Program-made: the position numbers and the translations under genes | Notes under the pieces: model-generated | The model's input: only the letters and a program-made list of their open reading frames with translations | The model's database searches: none | Told to the model about the DNA's origin: nothing | DNA from: Kitasatospora mediocidica KCTC 9733 | Lineage (GTDB): Bacteria > Actinomycetota > Actinomycetes > Streptomycetales > Streptomycetaceae | Assembly (NCBI RefSeq): GCF_000744225.1 | Contig: NZ_JQLN01000006.1 | Span: 682,001-746,000 of the forward strand | Length of the DNA stretch: 64,000 nucleotides | Reading direction: 5' to 3' | Part shown: piece by piece, positions 52,299 to 61,104 of the stretch | How the letters are laid out: each line of letters opens with the position of its first letter | Position numbering within the stretch: the stretch's first letter is position 1

Positions 52299-52330
52299 GC
52301 CCGCCACTGCCCCGCCGGGCAGTGGCGGGC
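52299..52330. terminator. Terminator of xylA
   Basis: A perfect 14-bp stem (GCCCGCCACTGCCC and complement) with a 4-base loop directly after the xylA stop on the minus strand. Confidence 0.85.
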
Positions 52331-52336
52331 GGTTGT

Positions 52337-53509
52337 TCAGCGGGCGCCGAGCAGGTGCTCGTAGGCCAGCTGGTCGAGCTGCTCGAAGGCCATGCCACGG
52401 GCGGCCGCCGCGTCCACGTCGAACTCCTCGAAGGCGCTGCGGTCGGCCAGCAGTCCGGCCAGGCCGTCCCCGGCGGTGCGGGCGGCGAGCTCGGGCAGCC
52501 GGGACGCCGTCAGCGCGGCCTGGACCTCGGGGTCGGCGCGGAAGGCGCGGGCCCGCTCGGCGAGCAGCAGGTAGTTGCGCATGCAGGCGGCGGCCGACGC
52601 CCAGACGCCGTCGAAGTCCTCGGTGCGCGGGGGCTTGAAGTCGAAGTGCTTGGGGCCGTCGTAGCCGGCGGACTCCAGCAGGTCGACCAGCCAGAAGGCC
52701 TGGCGCAGGTCGCCGGCGCCGAAGCGCAGGTCCTGGTCGTATTTGATGCCGGACTGGCCGTTGAGGTCGATGTGGAAGAGCTTGCCGTGCCACAGGGCCT
52801 GGGCGATGCCGTGCGCGAAGTTCAGCCCGGCCATCTGCTCGTGGCCGACCTCCGGGTTGAGGCCGACCCGGTCGGGACGCTCCAGCTCGTTGATGAAGGC
52901 CAGGGCGTGGCCGACGGTGGGGAGCAGGATGTCCCCGCGCGGCTCGTTGGGCTTGGGCTCGATGGCGAAGCGCAGGTCGTAGCCCTGCTGCTCGACGTAC
53001 TCGCCGAGCAGGTCGAAGGCCTCCTTCAGCCGGTCCAGCGCGGTGCGCACGTCCTTGGCCGCACCGGACTCCGCGCCCTCGCGCCCGCCCCAGGCGACGT
53101 ACACCGAAGCTCCCAGCTCCGCCGCCAGGTCGATGTTGCGGATGGTCTTGCGCAGCGCGTAGCGGCGCACGTCGCGGTCGTTGGCGGTGAACGCGCCGTC
53201 CTTGAAGACGGGGTGGGTGAAGAGGTTGGTGGTGGCCATCGGCACCTTGAGGCCGGCCGTGTCCAGGGCGGAACGGAACCGCTTGACGATGCTCTCCCGC
53301 TTGGTCTCACCCGAGCCGAAGGGGATCAGGTCGTCGTCGTGGAAGGTGACGCCGTAGGCGCCGAGTGCGGCGAGCCGCTGGACGGTCTCGACCGGGTCGA
53401 GAGCGGGGCGGGTGGCGTCGCCGAACGGGTCCCGGCCCTGCCAGCCCACGGTCCACAGGCCGAAGGTGAACTTGTCGGCGGGGGTGGGGGCGAGGGGGAG
53501 GCTGGTCAT
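52337..53509 (-). CDS. xylA: Xylose isomerase
   Basis: A 390-aa TIM-barrel enzyme converting D-xylose to D-xylulose (and D-glucose to D-fructose), tetrameric and Mg/Co-dependent. Markers: FTFGLWTVGWQGRDPFGD, GVTFHDDDLIPFG (catalytic His), YVAWGGREGAE, RFAIEPKPNEPRGD (metal Glu and catalytic Lys), LNPEVGHEQMAGLNF, KLFHIDLNGQ and KHFDFKPPR. ATG at 53509 gives the exact length of Streptomyces XylA; GGAG lies about 11 bases upstream. The open frame runs on for over 900 codons upstream, but that is antisense to xylB and xylR. Divergent from xylB. Confidence 0.97.
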   Translation of the reverse strand: MTSLPLAPTPADKFTFGLWTVGWQGRDPFGDATRPALDPVETVQRLAALGAYGVTFHDDDLIPFGSGETKRESIVKRFRSALDTAGLKVPMATTNLFTHPVFKDGAFTANDRDVRRYALRKTIRNIDLAAELGASVYVAWGGREGAESGAAKDVRTALDRLKEAFDLLGEYVEQQGYDLRFAIEPKPNEPRGDILLPTVGHALAFINELERPDRVGLNPEVGHEQMAGLNFAHGIAQALWHGKLFHIDLNGQSGIKYDQDLRFGAGDLRQAFWLVDLLESAGYDGPKHFDFKPPRTEDFDGVWASAAACMRNYLLLAERARAFRADPEVQAALTASRLPELAARTAGDGLAGLLADRSAFEEFDVDAAAARGMAFEQLDQLAYEHLLGAR

Positions 53510-53537
53510 TGGAAGGCTCCGATCACTTGCTGAGGGA

Positions 53538-53581
53538 TGTTTGTTCGTCGGGGTGTTTGTCAGGGCGGAAAACAAATTAGT
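53538..53581. promoter_or_regulatory. xylA-xylB divergent regulatory region
   Basis: An AT-richer patch with TTTGTT at 53540 and AACAAATTAGT at 53571-53581. The latter is the inverse of the 11-mer at 21659 near aldO. Such TTTGTT/AACAAA elements are typical of ROK-type XylR operators. Confidence 0.55.
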
Positions 53582-53632
53582 ATGCCAAGGCGTCCGAAGG
53601 AACCCCTGGGACCGCGTCAGATGGAGGAGCGC

Positions 53633-55063
53633 ATGGCAGGACAGCGAGTTGTGATCGGGGTGGACAGCTCCACCCAGTCCACGAAGGCCCTGGCCGTCGA
53701 CCTCGCCACCGGGACCGTGCTCGGTCAGGGCCGCGCCGCACACACGGTCAGTGCGGGTGCCGGGCGCGAGAGCGATCCCGAACAGTGGTGGCTGGCGTTC
53801 GACGAGGCGGTCGCCGGGACGGGGTGGGCGGACCGGGCGATGGCCGTGTCGATCGCCGGGCAGCAGCACGGACTGGTCGCCCTCGACGCGGCGGGCCGGC
53901 CGGTCCGCCCGGCCCTGCTCTGGAACGACGTCCGGTCCGCCCCCCAGGCCGAGCTGCTGCGGACGGAGTTCGGCCCGGCGGAGATCGCCCGCCGCACCGG
54001 CAGCGTCCCGACCGCCGCCTTCACGGCCGCCAAGTGGGCCTGGCTGCGCGCCCACGAGCCCGCCGCCGCCGACCGGGTCGCGGCCGTCCGGCTGCCCCAC
54101 GACTTCCTGACGGAACGCCTGACCGGCGAGGCGGCCACGGACCGCGGTGACGCCTCCGGCACCGGCTGGTGGGGCCCGGACGGCTACGACCGGGAGATCC
54201 TCGACCGGATCGGCCTCGACCCCGCGCTCCTGCCGCCGGTCCTCGAACCGGGCTCGGCCGTCGGCTTCGTCCGCCCCGGCCTGGCCCTGCGCCGGGGGGC
54301 GCTGGTCGCCACCGGGACCGGCGACAACATGGCCGCCGCGCTCGGTCTCGGCCTGCCGCCCGGCCAGCCGGTCCTGAGCCTCGGCACCTCCGGCACCGTC
54401 TACGCCGTCGGCCGCGAGCGCCCCACCGATGCGAGCGGCACCGTCGCAGGCTTCGCCGACGCCCTCGGCGGCTGGCTGCCACTCGCCTGCACGCTGAACT
54501 GCACGCTGGCCGTCGACCGCTTCGCCGCCCTGCTCGGCCGCGACCGCGAGCAGGTCGAGGACGGCGGCACGGCCGTGGTGCTGCCCTACCTGGACGGCGA
54601 GCGCACCCCGGACCTGCCCGGCGCCTCCGGCCTGGTGCACGGCCTGCGCCACGACACCACCCCCGGCCAGCTGCTCCAGGCCGCCTACGACGGCGCCGCC
54701 CACGCGCTGCTCACCGCGCTGGACGACGTGCTGCGCTCGGCGGGGGAGAGCCCCGACCTGGACGTGCCGTTGGTCCTGATCGGCGGCGGCGCCCGCGGGC
54801 AGGCCTGGCAGCGCACCGTGCTGCGCCTGAGCGGCCGCGCCGTCCAGGTGCCGGCCGCCGGGGAACTGGTCGCGCTCGGCGCCGCCGCCCAGGCCGCCGC
54901 CCTGCTGACCGGCGAGCCGGCCGACGCGGTGGCCCGCCGCTGGCGGACCGCGGAGGGCCTGCTGCTGGAGCCGGTGGCACGCGACGGCGAGGCGCTTGAG
55001 AGGATCACCGATACCCTGCGTCGGGCGGGAGCGCTGCAGGGCGCCCCGGCACGGGAGCGGTAG
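53633..55063 (+). CDS. xylB: Xylulokinase
   Basis: A 476-aa FGGY kinase phosphorylating D-xylulose. Motifs: VIGVDSSTQSTKALAVDL (phosphate loop), SIAGQQHGLVALD, LLWNDVRSAPQ, KWAWLRAHEP, LPHDFLTERLTG, DRGDASGTGWW, GTGDNMAAALGLG, SLGTSGTVYAV and LIGGGARGQAWQ. ATG at 53633 has GGAGGA directly upstream. It is followed 15 bases later by the ROK regulator, so the two are co-transcribed. Confidence 0.95.
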   Translation: MAGQRVVIGVDSSTQSTKALAVDLATGTVLGQGRAAHTVSAGAGRESDPEQWWLAFDEAVAGTGWADRAMAVSIAGQQHGLVALDAAGRPVRPALLWNDVRSAPQAELLRTEFGPAEIARRTGSVPTAAFTAAKWAWLRAHEPAAADRVAAVRLPHDFLTERLTGEAATDRGDASGTGWWGPDGYDREILDRIGLDPALLPPVLEPGSAVGFVRPGLALRRGALVATGTGDNMAAALGLGLPPGQPVLSLGTSGTVYAVGRERPTDASGTVAGFADALGGWLPLACTLNCTLAVDRFAALLGRDREQVEDGGTAVVLPYLDGERTPDLPGASGLVHGLRHDTTPGQLLQAAYDGAAHALLTALDDVLRSAGESPDLDVPLVLIGGGARGQAWQRTVLRLSGRAVQVPAAGELVALGAAAQAAALLTGEPADAVARRWRTAEGLLLEPVARDGEALERITDTLRRAGALQGAPARER

Positions 55064-55078
55064 GAGGGAAGGCGCGCG

Positions 55079-56299
55079 GTGGCGGTCGGCGCAGGGAACA
55101 GGAACCCGGAGGCCGGGCCGGCCTCGCAGCAGGACATGCGCCGGCAGAACCTCGCGGTGGTCCTCGGCACGGTCGCCGACGCGGTCGCCGGGCAGGGCCC
55201 GCTCTCCCGGGCGGACGTGGCCGGGCTCACCGGGCTGACCAGGGCGGCGGTCTCCTCGCTCGTCGACGAACTGATCGGGCGCGGCGCGTTGACCGAGCTG
55301 GAGACCGCGCCGAGCGGCCGGGTCGGCCGGCCCGGCCGGGCGCTGGCCGTGAGCAGCTGCGGACCGGCGGGCCTCGGACTGGAGGTCGGCGTCTCGCACC
55401 TGGGCGCGTGCGTCGTGGACCTGCGCGGCGAGTCCCGGGTGTGGCGGCGAGTGGAGCGGGCCAACGCGGGCCGGCCGGCCCGGCGGGTGCTGGCGGAGCT
55501 CGCCGAGCTGGGCGCCGAGGCGCAGGCCGAGGCGGCCGGGCTCGGACTGCACGTCGAGGGCCGGGTGCTGGCCGTGCCCGGGGTGGTGCCGACCGCGCGG
55601 CAGGGCCTGATCGAGCACGCCCCCAACCTCGGCTGGCACGCGGTCCGGCCCGCCGACCACTGGCCCGACCCGGACACCGTGCCGGTCCCCGAGAACGAGG
55701 CCAACCTCGGTGCGCTGGCCGAGTACTGGCAGGCCGAGCACGGCGCCGAGACCTTCGTGCACGTCTCCGCCGAGGCCGGGATCGGCGCCGCCCTGATCGT
55801 CGACGGGCAGCTGTTCCGCGGCGCCCGGGGCTTCGCCGGCGAGCTCGGCCACATACCGGTCGACCCGGACGGCGTGCCCTGCCCCTGCGGTGCGCGCGGA
55901 TGCCTGGAGCAGTACGCGGGCGAGGCGGCGGTGCTGCGCGAGGCCGGGCTCGCGGCCACCGCCGACCCGGTCGTCCTGCTGGCCGATCGGGCGGCAGCCG
56001 GGGACCCGGCGGCCCTGCGGGCCCTGGACCGGGCCGGGCGCGCCCTGGGCCTCGCCCTCGCCTCGGCGGTGAACCTGATCGATCCGGACGCCCTGGTCCT
56101 GGGCGGCGCCTACGCCGAACTCGGGGAGTGGCTGTTGCCGGCGGTCCGCGCGGAGCTCGCCGCCCGCGTCACCGTCCGGCCCTGGGACCCCGAGGCCCTG
56201 CACTGCTCGGCGCTCGGGCGGCGCGGCGCCCTGCTCGGTGCGGCGCTGCTGACCGTCCGCCGGATCATCGCGGACCCGACCCTGCTGCCCGTAGCCTGA
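55079..56299 (+). CDS. xylR: ROK-family xylose repressor
   Basis: A 406-aa regulator: N-terminal winged helix (LSRADVAGLTGLTRAAVSSLVDELIGRG), then a ROK sugar-binding domain with ENEANLGALAEY, GIGAALIVDGQLFRGARGFA, GELGHIPVDPDG and the zinc motif CPCGARGCLEQYAG. As XylR it would repress xylA and xylB until xylose binds. GTG at 55079 follows GGAGGGAAGG. Position behind xylB is the Streptomyces norm for xylR. Confidence 0.9.
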   Translation: MAVGAGNRNPEAGPASQQDMRRQNLAVVLGTVADAVAGQGPLSRADVAGLTGLTRAAVSSLVDELIGRGALTELETAPSGRVGRPGRALAVSSCGPAGLGLEVGVSHLGACVVDLRGESRVWRRVERANAGRPARRVLAELAELGAEAQAEAAGLGLHVEGRVLAVPGVVPTARQGLIEHAPNLGWHAVRPADHWPDPDTVPVPENEANLGALAEYWQAEHGAETFVHVSAEAGIGAALIVDGQLFRGARGFAGELGHIPVDPDGVPCPCGARGCLEQYAGEAAVLREAGLAATADPVVLLADRAAAGDPAALRALDRAGRALGLALASAVNLIDPDALVLGGAYAELGEWLLPAVRAELAARVTVRPWDPEALHCSALGRRGALLGAALLTVRRIIADPTLLPVA

Positions 56300-56332
56300 C
56301 GACCGGCTCGGGCGGCCGGCTGCCCACCGTGC

Positions 56333-56350
56333 ATAATGTCCGGTCAGACA
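56333..56350 (+). promoter_or_regulatory. Probable operator of the GntR/FCD regulator
   Basis: TGTCCGGTCAGACA (56337-56350) is a near-palindrome with TGTC/GACA arms, 24 bases before the start and overlapping a CATAAT -10-like hexamer; a site for autorepression is inferred. Confidence 0.5.
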
Positions 56351-56373
56351 TCGGATCACTGGGAGGCACAGTC

Positions 56374-57045
56374 GTGGCCGTGACGGACGAGGCGATCGAG
56401 AAGATCAAGGCGATGATCCTCTCCGGCCGGCTCAAGCCCGGTGACCGGCTGCCCAAGGAGCCCGACCTGGCGGCCCAGCTGGGCCTGTCCCGGAACTCGC
56501 TCCGGGAGGCGGTGAAGGCGTTGTCGCTGCTCAACGTCCTGGACGTGCGCCAGGGCGACGGCACCTACGTGACCAGCCTGGAGCCGTCGCTGCTCCTGGA
56601 GGCGCTCACCTTCATCCTGGACCTGCACCAGGACGAGTCGGTGGTGGAGCTGTTCCAGGTGCGGGCGGTGCTGGAGTCGGCCGCCTCCGCGCTGGCCGCC
56701 CAGTGGGCGACCGAGGCGCAGTTGGCCGAGCTGGCCGAGCTGCTCGACTCGGTCGGGCCGGACCCGACGATCGAGGAACTGGTGGCCAACGACCTGGAGT
56801 TCCACCGCCTGATCGCCCGGGCGGGCGGCAACTCCGTACTCGCCTCGCTGCTGGACTCGCTCGCGCACCGGACCGCCCGGGCCCGGGTCTGGCGGGGTGT
56901 CACGCAGGCGCAGGCGGTGGAGCGCACCATGGCCGAGCACCGCGGGCTGCTCGACGCGCTGGTCGCGCACGACGTGGAGGGAGCCAGGACGCGGTCGGCG
57001 GTGCACGTCGGCGGCGTGGTGGACTGGCTGCGCCAGGCGCTGTGA
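56374..57045 (+). CDS. GntR-family regulator with FCD domain
   Basis: A 223-aa FadR-subfamily regulator: winged helix (GRLKPGDRLPKEPDLAAQLG, SRNSLREAVKAL), then the all-helical FCD ligand domain with ELFQVRAVLESAAS, NDLEFHRLIARAGGN and an EHRGLLDAL His, which usually ligate a metal. GTG at 56374 has GGGAGG 9 bases upstream. The ligand is probably a sugar acid or pentose metabolite; no obvious target is adjacent. Confidence 0.88.
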   Translation: MAVTDEAIEKIKAMILSGRLKPGDRLPKEPDLAAQLGLSRNSLREAVKALSLLNVLDVRQGDGTYVTSLEPSLLLEALTFILDLHQDESVVELFQVRAVLESAASALAAQWATEAQLAELAELLDSVGPDPTIEELVANDLEFHRLIARAGGNSVLASLLDSLAHRTARARVWRGVTQAQAVERTMAEHRGLLDALVAHDVEGARTRSAVHVGGVVDWLRQAL

Positions 57046-57424
57046 GCCCGGTGCTGTGAGCGCGGGTGTGGCCGACGGCGGGAGCCGTCGGCCACAGCCT
57101 GGCCGATCAGGTGCTACGGGTCGGCCCAGGTTCCACTCCTGGTTCGACTGAGCGTTGCAGCCCCGGAGCTGGTGCTCCGCGGACGCCGCCGCCGGGGCGC
57201 GCACGGTAAGTGACGCCACGTCGGGCCGACAACCGGTCCTGCCCCACCGGCCGGTGGGACAGGACCGGCCGTCGTGCCCGGAGCAGGCCACCGCAGGGCG
57301 TGTCGCGACGGGCCGAGTGACGCGGTGCGTGGCGCTGGGACCGGACCTAGGCTGGAAAACACTGGAAGACAGGCGCCGGAATCCAGTTCCGGAGTGTCGG
57401 GCTGCCGGGACGGAGGCGTGGCGC
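57046..57424. other. Intergenic region before the PAS-GAF-phosphatase gene
   Basis: It holds a terminator and about 320 bases in which the downstream frame is open but without a ribosome site or domain resemblance; I treat it as leader and promoter region. Confidence 0.45.
57067..57096. terminator. Terminator of the GntR gene
   Basis: TGTGGCCGACGGC pairs with GCCGTCGGCCACA (13 bp) around a 4-base loop. Confidence 0.8.
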
Positions 57425-59848
57425 GTGGAGACGGTCGGCAGGCAGGACGCGCCCACGGCGGTCGTCGTGGTGGACCCGAGCGGCACGGTGACCTGCTGGA
57501 GCGAGGGCGCGCGGGAGCTGCTCGGCTGGACGGCGCAGGACGCCGTCGGGCGACCCGCCGCCGACCTGCTGGTCGATCCTCCGCCGGGCTTCCCCGAGAG
57601 CTGTTCGACCGGCCCCGACCCCCTGGGGATGATCACCTTCCGTCACCCGGACGGCTCCACCGTGGACACCGTGGTGGCGGTGCATCCCCTGCAGGGCGGC
57701 GACGGCGGGTCACCGGGCCGCGCGGTGACCGTCCAGCGCTGGGACCGCCGCCCGGTGATCGCCGACTGGGCCTTCCAGCAGTGCCCCTTCGCCCTCGGGA
57801 TCTACGACGCCGAGCTGCGGTTCCTCTGGGTCAACCCCGTCGCCTGCGCGGTGATCGCCCATTCCGAGGAGCAGGTGCTCGGTGAGAAGTACCGCGAGCT
57901 GTTCCCGGAGCTGGACGGTATGGCCTACACCAACCGGCTCGCCGAGGTCGCCAGGACCGGCGAGCCGGCCCGGCTGATCACGGTCTTCCGTCCGCGCGGC
58001 AGCGACTACGCCAACGCCTGGGCCACCAGCATGTGGCCTGTTCGGGACGCCGAGGGCACGGTGCGCGCGGTCGCCAACTGGGGCTTCGACATGAGCGCCG
58101 AGTACTGGGCGCGGCAGCGCCTGCTCATCCTCAACGAGGCCAGCAGCGGCATCGGACAGACCCTCGACGTGATCAGCACCGCCGAGGAGCTGGCCAGGAC
58201 CGCGGTGCCGGGCTTCGTGGACCTGGTCACGGTCGACCTCTTCGAGGAGGTACTGCGCGGCGACGAACCGCCTTTGTCCGCGACACTCGCCTTCACCTCG
58301 ACCGTCGCCCTCAGGCGGGCCTGCCGGTACGGCGGGAAGAAGGACGAGGGCCGGAGCCCCGAGCCCCCGCCGCCGGTCCACTACTCGCCGAAGTCCGTCG
58401 CGGCCCGATGCATGGCCGCCGGCAGGTCGACGGCGCAACTCGCCGCCGAACCCGTCCCGGGCGGCGAATGGGGCTTCGGCCCGGGCCTCGCCGCCGACCC
58501 GGCCCACTGGCCGCCGGGCAACCCGGTGATCGACGGAACCCTCGGCGCGCTGGGGCTGACCGGCCGGATCATCGTGCCGCTGCGGGCGCGCGGCGCCCTG
58601 CTCGGGGTCGCCATCTTCGCCCGCGGCGACCGGCCCGAGGCCTTCACCGCCGACGACCTGATCCTCGCCGAGGAGCTGGCCGCCAAGGCGGCCGTCGCCA
58701 TCGACAACGCCCGCCGGTACACCCGCGAGCACACGACCGCGCTGACCCTGCAGCGCAGCCTGCTGCCGCACCGGCTGCCGGGCCACAAGGCGATCGAGGC
58801 GGCGTCCCGCTACCTGCCCGCCGGAGCCGGTGCGGGCGTGGGCGGCGACTGGTACGACGTCATTCCGCTCTCCGGCGCCCGGGTCGCCCTGGTCGTCGGC
58901 GACGTGGTCGGCCACGGTCTGCACGCCTCGGCCAGCATGGGCCGGCTGCGCACGGCCGTGCGCACGCTGGCCGACGTGGACCTGCCGCCGGACGAGTTGC
59001 TGACCCACCTCGACGACCTGGTCCTGCGCCTGCCCGGCAACCTGCAGCCCGAGGACGGCCCCGAGGCGGCCGGTGAGTCCGGTGCCACCTGCCTGTACGC
59101 CGTCTACGACCCGGTCTCCCGCTGCTGCACGCTGGCCAGCGCGGGCCACCCGCTGCCGCTGGTCATCGCGCCGGACGGCACCAGCGTCCCGCTCCCCGCT
59201 CGGCAGGGGCCCCCGCTCGGCATCGGCGGGCTGCCGTTCGAGGCGTCCGAGCTCGAACTGCCCGAGGGCAGCCTGCTCGCCCTCTACACCGACGGACTCG
59301 TGGAGAGCCGCGAGCGCGACGTCGACCAGGGCGTCGCCGAGCTGCTGCGGGTGCTGACCGGGCCGTCGGCCTCGCTGGAAGAGCTCTGCGACACGGCGAT
59401 GGACGCCATGCAGCCCGTCGCCGGCACGGACGACGCCGCGCTGCTGCTCGCCCGCACCCGGGCACTGGATCCCGAGCACGTCGCGGACTGCGTCATCGAG
59501 CCGGACACCTCGCAGGTGGCGGGGGCCAGGAGGTTCGCCGCCGAGCGGCTGCGTGCCTGGGGCCTGGAGGAGGCGGAGTTCGTCACCGAACTGGTCGTCA
59601 GCGAGCTGGTCACCAACGCCATCAAGTACGGCGAGCCGCCGATCAGGCTGCGGCTGATCCGTGACACCGAGCTGATCTGCGAGGTCTCCGACGCCAGCGA
59701 CACCAGCCCGCACCTGCGCCGGGCGCGCGACGTCGACGAGGGCGGCCGCGGCCTGATGCTGGTCGCCCAGCTCACCCAGGCCTGGGGCACCCGGCACAGC
59801 ACCAACGGCAAGACGATCTGGTGCGCCCAGACGCTGGGCCTGACGTAG
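57425..59848 (+). CDS. PAS-PAS-GAF-SpoIIE phosphatase with C-terminal anti-sigma-factor-like kinase domain
   Basis: An 807-aa cytoplasmic signalling protein. Order: PAS (about 10-95, TAVVVVDPSGTVTCWSEGAR), PAS (about 115-225, CPFALGIYDAELRFLWVN), GAF (about 230-435), SpoIIE-type PP2C phosphatase (about 440-655; GVGGDWYDVIPL, VVGDVVGHGLHASASMGRLR, ALYTDGLVESR), and an RsbW-like HATPase (about 675-805; VVSELVTNAIKYGEPP, DEGGRGLMLVAQL). Together phosphatase and kinase could switch an anti-sigma-factor antagonist. GTG at 57425 has GGAGGC upstream; the frame is open for 90 more codons. No partner genes are adjacent. Confidence 0.88.
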   Translation: METVGRQDAPTAVVVVDPSGTVTCWSEGARELLGWTAQDAVGRPAADLLVDPPPGFPESCSTGPDPLGMITFRHPDGSTVDTVVAVHPLQGGDGGSPGRAVTVQRWDRRPVIADWAFQQCPFALGIYDAELRFLWVNPVACAVIAHSEEQVLGEKYRELFPELDGMAYTNRLAEVARTGEPARLITVFRPRGSDYANAWATSMWPVRDAEGTVRAVANWGFDMSAEYWARQRLLILNEASSGIGQTLDVISTAEELARTAVPGFVDLVTVDLFEEVLRGDEPPLSATLAFTSTVALRRACRYGGKKDEGRSPEPPPPVHYSPKSVAARCMAAGRSTAQLAAEPVPGGEWGFGPGLAADPAHWPPGNPVIDGTLGALGLTGRIIVPLRARGALLGVAIFARGDRPEAFTADDLILAEELAAKAAVAIDNARRYTREHTTALTLQRSLLPHRLPGHKAIEAASRYLPAGAGAGVGGDWYDVIPLSGARVALVVGDVVGHGLHASASMGRLRTAVRTLADVDLPPDELLTHLDDLVLRLPGNLQPEDGPEAAGESGATCLYAVYDPVSRCCTLASAGHPLPLVIAPDGTSVPLPARQGPPLGIGGLPFEASELELPEGSLLALYTDGLVESRERDVDQGVAELLRVLTGPSASLEELCDTAMDAMQPVAGTDDAALLLARTRALDPEHVADCVIEPDTSQVAGARRFAAERLRAWGLEEAEFVTELVVSELVTNAIKYGEPPIRLRLIRDTELICEVSDASDTSPHLRRARDVDEGGRGLMLVAQLTQAWGTRHSTNGKTIWCAQTLGLT

Positions 59849-60922
59849 TCACCGGCCGTTCGGCGCGGTGGATCCGCCGGAGCCGGACACCCGGGCCTGT
59901 GTGCTCTCGGCGAGGGAGGGCGCCGGGGCGGTGCTGGCCCGCAGCGAGACGGGCGGGGTGAGGAGGATGTGGCGCGGCGGCGCGTCGGGCGCGGCGATCC
60001 GTTCGACCAGCAGCTCGACGGCTTGGGCGCCCATCTGCTGCGCGGGGACGTCGGCGGCGGTGAGCGGGGGGCGGAAGTCCTCGGCCCACCGCTGGGCGGC
60101 GACGCCGGTGATCGAGAAGCCACCGGGCACGCGCACGCCCGCGTCCTCCAGGGCCTGCTGGATGCCGGGCAGCGCGGCCTCGTTGAGGGTGACGGCGGCC
60201 GTCACCTCCGGGTGTTCGGCGTGGATGCGCCGGACCACGGCGCGGCCGGCGGCGGTGTCGTCGCCGCAGGCGTACTCGAAGCCCGCGATGCCGCGTTCGG
60301 CGACCGCCGCGGCGAAACCTTCGGCGGCGCGCAGGCCGGGCCCGTAGCCGGCGGCGACCAGCTCCGGGGAACGGTTGATCAGGGCCACGGCACGGTGTCC
60401 GAGGTCGGCCAGGTGGTGGACGCAGCGGGCGATGAGGGTGGTGTAGTCGACGTCGATCCAGGACATCCGGTGATCACCCGCGGTGTGGCCGATGCCGACG
60501 AACGGCAGGTCCTCGCGCAGCAGCCGATCGACCCTGGCGTCCTTGACCCGGATCTCCATCAGGATCACGCCGTCCACCCGGCGACCGGAGAGCAGGCGCT
60601 CGAAGGAGCGCTCGTGGTCTCCTCCGGAGGGGGAGAGCAGGACGTCGAGGTCGGACCTGGCCGCTGCCTCGACCACGGAGGCGACGAAATCGAGTTGCAT
60701 GTGGGTGAGCCGGGCGGTGGCGGGCGGGATCACCAGGCCGATGGTGCGGGTGCGGCCCTCCGCGAGGGCGCGCGCCGCGGCGTTGGGCCGGTAGTCGAGC
60801 TCGTCGATGACGTCCTGGATGCGCCGCCTGGTGGCTTCGGAGACCGTGCGCTTGCCGCTCAGCGCGTACGAGACGGTGCTGCGGGACACGCCGGCGCGGC
60901 GCGCGATCTCCCCGATGTTCAT
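59849..60922 (-). CDS. LacI-family regulator of the 61-64 kb importer
   Basis: A 357-aa repressor: NIGEIARRAGVSRSTVSYAL, hinge YRPNAAARALAEG, sensor domain with GVILMEIRVKDARVDRLL and LNEAALPGIQQAL. ATG at 60922 is chosen because GGGAGA precedes it; an ATG at 60952 overlaps an operator and lacks a ribosome site. Palindromes at 60955 and 61057-61081 in the shared promoter region suggest it represses itself and the divergent importer. Confidence 0.88.
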   Translation of the reverse strand: MNIGEIARRAGVSRSTVSYALSGKRTVSEATRRRIQDVIDELDYRPNAAARALAEGRTRTIGLVIPPATARLTHMQLDFVASVVEAAARSDLDVLLSPSGGDHERSFERLLSGRRVDGVILMEIRVKDARVDRLLREDLPFVGIGHTAGDHRMSWIDVDYTTLIARCVHHLADLGHRAVALINRSPELVAAGYGPGLRAAEGFAAAVAERGIAGFEYACGDDTAAGRAVVRRIHAEHPEVTAAVTLNEAALPGIQQALEDAGVRVPGGFSITGVAAQRWAEDFRPPLTAADVPAQQMGAQAVELLVERIAAPDAPPRHILLTPPVSLRASTAPAPSLAESTQARVSGSGGSTAPNGR

Positions 60923-60954
60923 CGTTCTCCCGGTGCTGGGTGTCGCCGTCATTG

Positions 60955-60968
60955 TCGAACCGATTCGA
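60955..60968. promoter_or_regulatory. Operator, left copy
   Basis: TCGAACCGATTCGA matches the paired sites at 61057-61081 except for one base and is near-palindromic. It lies 33 bases before the regulator's start codon, suiting autoregulation. Confidence 0.65.
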
Positions 60969-61021
60969 CGAGCATAGCCGCTCAGGGTGGCCCGGTAAAG
61001 AACCAGCTCCTGTCCGACCTC

Positions 61022-61051
61022 TTGACGGTCCGGAGGGAGTATCCCTACGGT
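61022..61051 (+). promoter_or_regulatory. Promoter of the importer operon
   Basis: TTGACG (61022-61027) and TACGGT (61046-61051) are 18 bases apart. The tandem operators begin six bases downstream. Confidence 0.55.
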
Positions 61052-61056
61052 CCATT

Positions 61057-61081
61057 CGAACCGGTTCGCCGAACCGGTTCG
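61057..61081. promoter_or_regulatory. Tandem LacI-type operators
   Basis: Two perfect 12-bp palindromes CGAACCGGTTCG at 61057-61068 and 61070-61081, centres 13 bases apart, just after the promoter. A bound repressor would block the first transcribed bases. Confidence 0.75.
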
Positions 61082-61104
61082 ATGACCGAAGGGACCCGTT
61101 CGCC

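Noticed and set aside
53510..56359. A 950-codon N-terminal extension of xylA on the minus strand
   Set aside because: It is antisense to xylB and xylR; XylA has its known length and start motif from 53509, with a ribosome site.
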